Positions 5,989 to 11,479 of a DNA stretch of 11,479 nucleotides are shown here, one piece after another. Each line of letters opens with the position of its first letter. The first letter of the stretch is position 1. This stretch comes from Anaerolineae bacterium. Its GTDB lineage: Bacteria; Chloroflexota; Anaerolineae; Anaerolineales; Villigracilaceae. The position numbers and the translations under genes are program-made. The stretch spans positions 1 through 11,479 of the forward strand of contig PLNY01000263.1 of NCBI GenBank assembly GCA_003141915.1, written 5' to 3'. The notes below the pieces were generated by a model. That model was given only the letters and a program-made list of their open reading frames with translations, did no database searches and was not told the DNA's origin.

Positions 5989-6064
5989 TTTCACCACCGA
6001 GCACGGAGAACACAGAGTTCTTTCTTTAACTTTCTCTGTGAACCCGGCGATCTCTGTGGTGAAA
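5989..6064. repeat. Long imperfect hairpin repeat after the second trkA (copy 2)
   Basis: Left arm 5989-6017 starts TTTCACCACCGAGCACGGAG and ends ACACAGAG. Right arm 6034-6064 reads CTCTGTG, a variable part, then CTCTGTGGTGAAA. The outer 13 bases pair with one mismatch and the inner ACAGAG/CTCTGT blocks pair again, around a 16-base T-rich loop. The plus strand of this copy aligns with the minus strand of the copy at 559-619. On the plus strand a T-run (6065-6069) follows, so it would resemble a terminator only for transcription opposite to all genes here. On the coding strand it lies directly after the trkA stop, where it could shield the mRNA 3' end. Confidence 0.85.
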
Positions 6065-6069
6065 TTTTT

Positions 6070-6774
6070 TCAATCATTCCCTTCTTTCCTCGGCTCGCCC
6101 ACCGAATTCGCAGGACGGGCCAGCAATTCCGCCAGTTTGTACGCGCCATCAACGCTTGCAACCGCAATGATTTCATCGTTTGCCTGAAAAACGCTGTCGC
6201 CGCGCGGCAAGGTCATCTTGCCATCTCGAATGATGGCGGCGATAACGCAATATTCTGCCAAATCCAAATCCTTGAGCATCGGGCCAATCGCCTTTGCCCC
6301 CGGTGGAATTTTTTCTTCCACCACCGAATAGTTGCCCCGCCGGATTTTGAGAAGCGTCATCATATCACCAAGCGACATTTCCTCCATCACAAGCCGTGCT
6401 AAAATATTGGCTTGATTCAGGGCAATGTCCACGCCCATTTCCGGCGTGAAGAGCCAGGCGTTCTTTGGATTGTTGATTCTTGCAATCACGCGCGGCACGT
6501 TGAATTCAAAACGCGCCAGCGATGTCACTACCAAATTGGAATCATCTGCGCCTGTCACCGCGACTAAAACGTTAGCTCTGGAAATATCGGCCCGTTCGAG
6601 GGTAAGCGGCGAACTTCCATCTCCGACTATGACCGCATCGGGAGGAACTTCCTTCTTTAATTTTTCCAGTAGCTCAGGACGTTCCTCGATAATTTTTACG
6701 CGATGACCCGCATCCAATAATAGGTGCGCCAGATAGGAGCCAATGTTTCCCCCGCCGACAATGATCACATACAT
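6070..6774 (-). CDS. TrkA-like RCK protein (K+ transport regulator), second copy
   Basis: A 234-residue cytoplasmic protein with one RCK unit. The Rossmann RCK-N domain begins at once with VIIVGGGNIG (3-12), and E30 at the end of the second strand (VKIIEERPE) fits binding of the ribose of NAD(H) or ATP. GDGSSPLTLERA at 51-62 and VAVTGADDSN at 71-80 are family features. The RCK-C domain lies at about 138-220, ending in a charged tail. RCK proteins gate K+ transporters (TrkH, KtrB, channels) in response to nucleotides. The gene begins 3 bases after the first copy, with its AGGAGG site (6781-6786) inside that copy's last codons, so translation is coupled. E. coli TrkA has two RCK units in one chain; here the two units are separate proteins and may pair. 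Confidence 0.9.
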   Translation of the reverse strand: MYVIIVGGGNIGSYLAHLLLDAGHRVKIIEERPELLEKLKKEVPPDAVIVGDGSSPLTLERADISRANVLVAVTGADDSNLVVTSLARFEFNVPRVIARINNPKNAWLFTPEMGVDIALNQANILARLVMEEMSLGDMMTLLKIRRGNYSVVEEKIPPGAKAIGPMLKDLDLAEYCVIAAIIRDGKMTLPRGDSVFQANDEIIAVASVDGAYKLAELLARPANSVGEPRKEGND

Positions 6775-6777
6775 GAT

Positions 6778-7434
6778 TTACCTCCTCTCCAATCCCAGCA
6801 TCTCTTCCAGCCGGTCCATGGCCGAAGATAATACAGACAGGTGAATGAGGTCGCCTTTCTTGAATTCCGTTCCGCGAACGGGAAGAAAAGCCTGGTCATT
6901 ACGCGTGATGGAGACCACCATGATCTCGCCCGGAATTGATAACTGCGCGACATTTTTTCCAATCAACTGCGGCGGCGCTTCCACCATGATCAGCGAGACC
7001 TCGCTTCGACCAAATGTGTACAGCACATCCAGATCGGTATGTGAAATCATCTGACAAATTCGTTCAGCGCCCCAGTTCGTGGAAGAGATCGTGGTCAGGC
7101 CAAGCCGCTGATACACTTCGGCGCGGAGCGGGTCATAGAGTCGCGCAACCACACGCGGGACGTGGAAAATGTTCCGGGCGATACGCGCCGCCACGATGTT
7201 GGCATTATCCGACGAACTGGCCGACACGAAAGCATCCGCCTGTTCGATACCCGCCTCGATCAGGACGTTGCGGTCGAATCCCAAACCCTGCACCACGCGG
7301 CCCTTGAAGCTTGGCCCGAGACGGCCGCTTGCATTGGAATCGTGGTCAATGACCGTGACATCGTGCCCCTGCCCGGCCATCAACTCACTGACCTGCGAGC
7401 CAATCCGCCCACATCCCATGATAGTTACTTTCAT
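6778..7434 (-). CDS. TrkA-like RCK protein (K+ transport regulator), first copy
   Basis: A 218-residue single-RCK protein. The RCK-N Rossmann fold shows the motif GCGRIG at 7-12 and D30 at the end of strand two (VTVIDHD), the usual NAD-type acidic residue. SASSSDNANIVAARIAR at 71-87 and VPRVVARLYDP at 92-102 are typical of TrkA. RCK-C spans about 138-215, with GEIMVVSITRND at 169-180. It differs clearly from the next gene, so this is not a recent tandem copy. An AGGAGG site (7444-7449) lies 9 bases before the ATG. The gene follows the P-type ATPase by 25 bases. No TrkH/KtrB partner is encoded in the window; the nearest candidate membrane partner is the KimA-like permease. That partnership is inference. 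Confidence 0.9.
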   Translation of the reverse strand: MKVTIMGCGRIGSQVSELMAGQGHDVTVIDHDSNASGRLGPSFKGRVVQGLGFDRNVLIEAGIEQADAFVSASSSDNANIVAARIARNIFHVPRVVARLYDPLRAEVYQRLGLTTISSTNWGAERICQMISHTDLDVLYTFGRSEVSLIMVEAPPQLIGKNVAQLSIPGEIMVVSITRNDQAFLPVRGTEFKKGDLIHLSVLSSAMDRLEEMLGLERR

Positions 7435-7459
7435 AAGAAACTACCTCCTCTCTTATATG

Positions 7460-10273
7460 TCAAGATGAGCGAGCATGTTCATGTTGAATTTTACCAAATC
7501 TGCGTACGAAAGTTTTGCGCATCCATTCCAAAACATATAGCGCTGGAGCAAAGAGAAGTAAAGCAGGCCAGAAGAACAAAGGCAGGGCGGTATGATCGAA
7601 TGCAATAGCCAATGGCGGGATATAAATCAGCGCCACAATAACGGCCAATTCAAGCGCCACGCCCAACAAAAGCGTGGGATTGCTAAGCCACCCTTGCTGT
7701 CTGTTGTGAGCTTTGAAGGTGCGGCAGGCAAAAACATTTCCAACTTGCGACATCACTACACCGGTATGGAACACGGTTTGAGCTGTGCGCTCCACAATAT
7801 CAGCGTTAAAGGAGAAGAGATGCGGCCATGGGATGGTTTCTAAAAATGGGATACCGAGTCCTTGCGCGTGTCCCGAAAGAACGTACACTGCGATAAATCC
7901 CACGTAACAAAGAACTGCTTCGATCATACCCAGCCACAAGAAAGCATGGATCAACAATGGCTGATCCAATAAAGGTTGGAAGCGCGGGCGCGGCGGCTGA
8001 TTCATGATACCTGCTTCGGGTTTTTCGATGCCAAGCGCCAGCGCGGGGAGGATGTCGGTGCCCATGTCAATAGCAAGGATTTGCCGCACGGTCAGCGCGA
8101 GCGGAATGCCAAAAGCTGCTGTGGCCAGGAATGGCGCTACCTCTGCCACGTTGCTTGAAAAAATATAGGTGATGAACTTGCGGATGTTATCGTAAATGGC
8201 GCGGCCTTCTTCAATTGCCGAAACAATTGCATCGAAATTATCGTTGGTCAAAATCACGTCGGCGGCTTCCTTCGCCACATCCGTGCCAATGACACCCATC
8301 GCGATCCCGACGTCCGCTTTGCGGAGCGCGGGCGCATCGTTGACGCCGTCGCCGGTGACGGCCACCACATCTCCGCGCGCTTGAAAAGCCGATACCAGTC
8401 GAAGCTTGTGATCCGGCGCCATGCGGGCGAAGATGACTTCGTTATCCAGCGCTTTTTTGAGCGCAACATCATCCATCGCGTCCACTTCCGCGCCGGTAAT
8501 GATTGACGGATTCGACGAAGCGATCATCCCGACGCGCCGCGCCAGCGACTCAGCGGTCAGGCCATAATCGCCGGTAATCATCACGATGCGTATACCCGCC
8601 TGATGGCAAACTGCAATGGCACGCTCCACCTCCGGTCGAGGCGGATCCATCATGGCCGTCAAGCCGAGGAACGTCAGTTCGCGCTCGATGCTTTCAGCAA
8701 CATATGCACCAGCACGCGGCGGCAAATTGCGACGCGCCAATGCCAGCACGCGTAAGGCGCGCCGGGCATACTCGTCATTCACGGACATGATTTCAGCGCG
8801 CATATTCTCATTTAGAGGCAGGGTTTCGCCGTTGACCAGAATGTGCGTACATAACTGCAACACCTCGCGCGGCGCACCTTTGACGAAAGCCAGGTCGCCT
8901 TCGCGCGAACGATGGATGGTGGTCATCCGTTTGCGGCGTGCGTCGAACGGAAGCTCATGCGTGCGCGGATACAACGCGTTGAGTGAATCTTCCTCGATGC
9001 CGGCCTTCATCGCCGCGACTTTCAGCGCGGCTTCGGTTTGATCGCCGAGACTCGTCCAGGTGGGATGTTCCGGTGAAGGCGGATTGACGCGGGCGTTATT
9101 ACAACTCATTGCGGCTTCAAGCAGAGCATTCAAATCTTTCTCGTACAGCGTTCCCAAAGGATTCGGTTGATATTGACCTTTTGGTTCATAGCCCACGCCA
9201 CTGACTTGTAATTTCTGCCGAGCCACCCACACTTCACGAACGGTCATTTGATTCTGAGTCAGCGTTCCGCTTTTATCGGTGCAAATCACGGAAACATTGC
9301 CCAGCGTTTCGACAATGCTAAGCCGCTTGCACAACACGCCGCGTGTCGCCAGACGTTGGACGGCTCTCGCCAGAGAAAGCGTGAGCGTAACCGGCAGGCC
9401 TTCGGGCGTGATCGCGACGATGATGCCCAAGGCCAATAATATCGGATGGATTTCGACGCGCTCTTCTATCGTTGGCTCGTATAGGCTGACCAATAAAACA
9501 AAGGCGCCGATTCCAATGGCAACCAGGGAAAGAGTCTGGCTGAGGCGATGAAGTTCCTGTTGAAATGGGGAGGGTTCTTCCCGAACGGTTTGAGTCAGAT
9601 GAGCGATGCGGCCAAATTGAGTCAACATACCGGTGGCGTAGACGACCGCTTTCCCAGTTCCAGAGGCGACCGAGGTCCCGGCAAAGATCAGGTTCGGGCG
9701 TTCGAGTTCGCTGATGCCGCTCATCACAATCGAAGCATCGGCTGTTTTACGCGCCGCCAGCGATTCTCCCGTGAGTGAAGCGTTGTTCACACGCAGCCCG
9801 TATTCTTCGACCACGCGCGCGTCGGCGGGAATATTATCGCCTTCGGCTAAAACCAAAACATCGCCGGGTACGATGTCGGCGGCGGAAAGATGCACATCCT
9901 TTCCATCTCGGATGACATGAGCGTAGGTTGGTAGCAAATGTTTGAGTTTTTCAACGGCCCGCTCGGCTTGAAATTCGCGCCAAAAGGAAAACCCTGCATT
10001 GACAATTGTCAAAAGCAGGATGATCAGTGAAAGCGCAAGTTCCCCTTGCCAAAGCGTGATGATTCCTGCGATGATCATCACCAACACAAACGGATGTGTT
10101 GCTTGAGCCGCATACTTATGCCAGATGGGCGGCCGCGCCTGCTCGGATAAAATGTTTGCACCGTATAATGCGCGGCGCGACTCGGCCTCGGCAGTAGACA
10201 ATCCCTGCAAGGAGGTCTCCAGAGATTGAAAGACCTCGTTCACGCGTAGACTATAGATCGGTGTCGAACTCAT
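7460..10273 (-). CDS. P-type cation-transporting ATPase (type II, Na,K/Ca-like)
   Basis: The 937-residue pump has the type II layout. A cation-ATPase N-terminal region covers about 1-60. The actuator domain has VPGD at 135-138 and TGES at 168-171. TM4 carries ITPEGLP (288-294). The phosphorylation motif is DKSGTLT with D333; most P-type ATPases have DKTGT. KGAP at 465-468 marks the nucleotide domain, MITGD is at 565-569 and TGDGVNDAP at 640-648. TM5 holds SSNVAE (706-711) and TM6 AIDMGTD (734-740). D736 and D740 match the paired aspartates of Na,K-ATPase TM6, where SERCA has Asn and Asp. Four C-terminal TM segments follow at about 771-915. The exact ion is uncertain: Na+, K+, H+ or Ca2+. It starts 38 bases after the permease without a clear ribosome binding site and precedes the trkA pair by 25 bases. 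Confidence 0.93.
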   Translation of the reverse strand: MSSTPIYSLRVNEVFQSLETSLQGLSTAEAESRRALYGANILSEQARPPIWHKYAAQATHPFVLVMIIAGIITLWQGELALSLIILLLTIVNAGFSFWREFQAERAVEKLKHLLPTYAHVIRDGKDVHLSAADIVPGDVLVLAEGDNIPADARVVEEYGLRVNNASLTGESLAARKTADASIVMSGISELERPNLIFAGTSVASGTGKAVVYATGMLTQFGRIAHLTQTVREEPSPFQQELHRLSQTLSLVAIGIGAFVLLVSLYEPTIEERVEIHPILLALGIIVAITPEGLPVTLTLSLARAVQRLATRGVLCKRLSIVETLGNVSVICTDKSGTLTQNQMTVREVWVARQKLQVSGVGYEPKGQYQPNPLGTLYEKDLNALLEAAMSCNNARVNPPSPEHPTWTSLGDQTEAALKVAAMKAGIEEDSLNALYPRTHELPFDARRKRMTTIHRSREGDLAFVKGAPREVLQLCTHILVNGETLPLNENMRAEIMSVNDEYARRALRVLALARRNLPPRAGAYVAESIERELTFLGLTAMMDPPRPEVERAIAVCHQAGIRIVMITGDYGLTAESLARRVGMIASSNPSIITGAEVDAMDDVALKKALDNEVIFARMAPDHKLRLVSAFQARGDVVAVTGDGVNDAPALRKADVGIAMGVIGTDVAKEAADVILTNDNFDAIVSAIEEGRAIYDNIRKFITYIFSSNVAEVAPFLATAAFGIPLALTVRQILAIDMGTDILPALALGIEKPEAGIMNQPPRPRFQPLLDQPLLIHAFLWLGMIEAVLCYVGFIAVYVLSGHAQGLGIPFLETIPWPHLFSFNADIVERTAQTVFHTGVVMSQVGNVFACRTFKAHNRQQGWLSNPTLLLGVALELAVIVALIYIPPLAIAFDHTALPLFFWPALLLFAPALYVLEWMRKTFVRRFGKIQHEHARSS

Positions 10274-10285
10274 AAGCGTACAGAC

Positions 10286-10305
10286 GCGGGGGCGGAACCT
10301 CCCGC
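10286..10305 (-). promoter_or_regulatory. GC-rich hairpin in the permease-ATPase gap
   Basis: The minus strand reads GCGGGAGGTTCCGCCCCCGC, with a 5-base-pair outer stem and a weaker inner part. No T-run follows, so it is not a normal intrinsic terminator. It ends 12 bases before the ATPase ATG and contains the only GGGAGG-like sequence in the gap, buried in the stem and too far from the ATG. Confidence 0.35.
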
Positions 10306-10311
10306 ATTCGA

Positions 10312-11479
10312 TTATTCTATTTTTCCCTCTTCATCGCCGGGAGCCGTTTGCTTGGGAGCGCCGCCTACTTTTGGTTCAGCGGGTCGATTATCCAAATACT
10401 GATCCAAGAGTGATGGCGCCTCCGCATGATCCACATGCACAGCATGATCATATACCCCAGCTGGCACGGGAACCTCGTAACGCACTGGACGATAGATTCC
10501 GAACAATTCAAAAAAGCGTGTAATGCTGACTAAAACCGAATATCGATATTCCTGCATACGAAGCGATTGCCATTCAACAATCGAAGCCATCGCGCCTTGT
10601 ACGCGTGCCTTCTCTCGCACGATGCGGTGGATCTGTTTTGGCTCGCGGACACCAATCGGTGAAATAAGCAACGCGTTCGCGGCCAGCACCAATACGCTGA
10701 ACGAGATCAGTACAACCCAGCCGCCCTCAGTCCATTTGCCGGCGATCTGCCCAATAAACACAATTCCGGAAAGCACACCGGCAAATCCCGCGGCAAAGGC
10801 GCCCCACTTACGAGCCGCGCCTTTAAAGTTCGCGAGAATATGCTTGCGAATGGCAAAGCCCATCATCATGATGGGCATAAAAACGCCCACGCCGTAAAAC
10901 GGGACAGCCGCGCTTGTATTTGCGTGCACCAGAAACTGGATAATCACTGTGACGATAAAGCCAATGGTAATAGAACGCGTAAAAGTTCCTTGTGAATTAC
11001 GATATACAATTAATTCGGGCAATTCGCCCATCGCGACATCGCGCCATTCGGTTGCTTGCAAATCCTGAAAAGCCGTCATGGAAGCGGCCGCCAGCAAAGC
11101 GACGGCCAGGATCTGATACGCCCAGTAGAGAATCTCCCCGCCTGGGATTTGTCCGAATCCAATAAAGGATAAATTAGCAACCAATGAACGCCCCAGGGTA
11201 CCATCGAAAACACTGAAGTGATTCGAGAAATACGCCAGCAAAGCCGTTGTGATACCGCCGTAGAATAAGAAAGATGTTTGAACGAAACGGCCAATGCCAG
11301 CTTTGCCACTATAAAAATTCCATATTCCTTTTAACTTTGGCAGATGATCCTTGCCCCATTTAACAATTCCAGCATCTTCGTTGATCACAAACTGAATGCC
11401 GTTGGACATTGCCTCCAAACCCGTCAATGCCACCAGACCTTTCATCGAAGCAGTCAGCATGGCATAAGCCGCTTGCCAC
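10312..11479 (-). CDS. APC-superfamily permease, KimA-like (probable K+ or amino-acid transporter), partial
   Basis: The frame is open from the window edge to TAA at 10312-10314 and gives 388 visible residues; the N-terminal part lies outside. An ATG at 11458-11460 is internal, because the frame runs on upstream (WQAAYA) and the first visible helix is mid-domain. Counting from that Met, ALTGLEAMSNGIQF (11-24) matches the TG-EA-SN motif of APC helix 6. At least six more helices follow at about 61-80, 108-131, 163-180, 184-204, 221-240 and 246-268. WTEGGWVVLISFSVLVL (243-259) resembles the FTEGAW segment of KimA/YdaO K+ importers. A cytoplasmic tail of about 110 residues has a Pro/Glu-rich end. 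Location beside two K+-type RCK regulators and a cation pump supports K+ as substrate, but an amino acid is possible. Confidence 0.82.
   Translation of the reverse strand, partial: WQAAYAMLTASMKGLVALTGLEAMSNGIQFVINEDAGIVKWGKDHLPKLKGIWNFYSGKAGIGRFVQTSFLFYGGITTALLAYFSNHFSVFDGTLGRSLVANLSFIGFGQIPGGEILYWAYQILAVALLAAASMTAFQDLQATEWRDVAMGELPELIVYRNSQGTFTRSITIGFIVTVIIQFLVHANTSAAVPFYGVGVFMPIMMMGFAIRKHILANFKGAARKWGAFAAGFAGVLSGIVFIGQIAGKWTEGGWVVLISFSVLVLAANALLISPIGVREPKQIHRIVREKARVQGAMASIVEWQSLRMQEYRYSVLVSITRFFELFGIYRPVRYEVPVPAGVYDHAVHVDHAEAPSLLDQYLDNRPAEPKVGGAPKQTAPGDEEGKIE

Noticed and set aside
5989..6064. Hairpin as intrinsic terminator of the trkA operon
   Set aside because: On the coding strand the run of A bases precedes the stem and no T-run follows it, so the usual terminator geometry is absent in that direction.
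8616..9041. Plus-strand open frame of 141 codons
   Set aside because: It is antisense to the catalytic part of the P-type ATPase and is rich in Arg and Ser, as expected of a shadow frame.
10523..10897. Plus-strand open frame of 124 codons
   Set aside because: It is antisense to the permease and has no recognisable motif.
1..11479. parS site (TGTTTCACGTGAAACA or close variants)
   Set aside because: I scanned by eye for the palindrome and its CCACGTGG variants and found only half-site resemblances, for example TGTTCCGGTG near 4716 and 9065.

Overview
The window reads as one chromosomal segment in which every convincing gene lies on the minus strand, so transcription runs from high to low coordinates. 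It is a housekeeping locus, the rpmH-rnpA-yidD-yidC-jag block followed by parA-parB, which in many bacteria lies near the chromosome origin. YidC is the short Oxa1/SpoIIIJ type without a large periplasmic domain, and jag (khpB) is present. Both point to a lineage outside the Proteobacteria. Gene content and protein style suggest Chloroflexota, possibly Anaerolineae, but this is an impression from the sequence and no search was run.

Region A (11479 down to 6070) looks like a monovalent-cation transport operon. It holds the C-terminal part of an APC-superfamily permease resembling KimA, a 937-residue P-type ATPase whose TM5/TM6 residues look like those of Na,K-type pumps, and two single-RCK TrkA-like proteins. 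Gaps are 38, 25 and 3 bases, and both trkA genes have strong AGGAGG ribosome binding sites. The likely theme is K+ (and perhaps Na+) homeostasis.

Region B (6069 to 5867, 203 bases without a gene) holds a long imperfect hairpin repeat directly after the second trkA. A good promoter for rpmH follows (TTGACC, 18 bases, TATAAT), with a 15-base palindrome centred on its -10 box.

Region C (5866 down to 2311) is the ribosome/RNase P/membrane-insertion operon: rpmH, rnpA (GTG start), yidD, a BamB-like eight-bladed propeller lipoprotein, yidC and jag. Genes overlap or sit 9 to 24 bases apart. The block ends in a clear intrinsic terminator (2276-2305). The lipoprotein is the unexpected member.

Region D (2252 down to 1) is a PfkB-family kinase, parA and the first 181 codons of parB. 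The kinase has a TATAAT box placed exactly where a leaderless mRNA would need it. Its stop codon overlaps the GTG start of parA by one base. The 81-base parA-parB gap is mostly filled by a second copy of the hairpin repeat from Region B, in the opposite orientation.

No tRNA, rRNA, CRISPR array, insertion sequence or phage gene was seen. No dnaA, parS site or DnaA-box cluster was seen either. The points most worth a second look are the cation-transport cluster, the DKSGT phosphorylation motif of the ATPase, the propeller lipoprotein inside the yidC operon, the leaderless kinase start and the two hairpin repeats.
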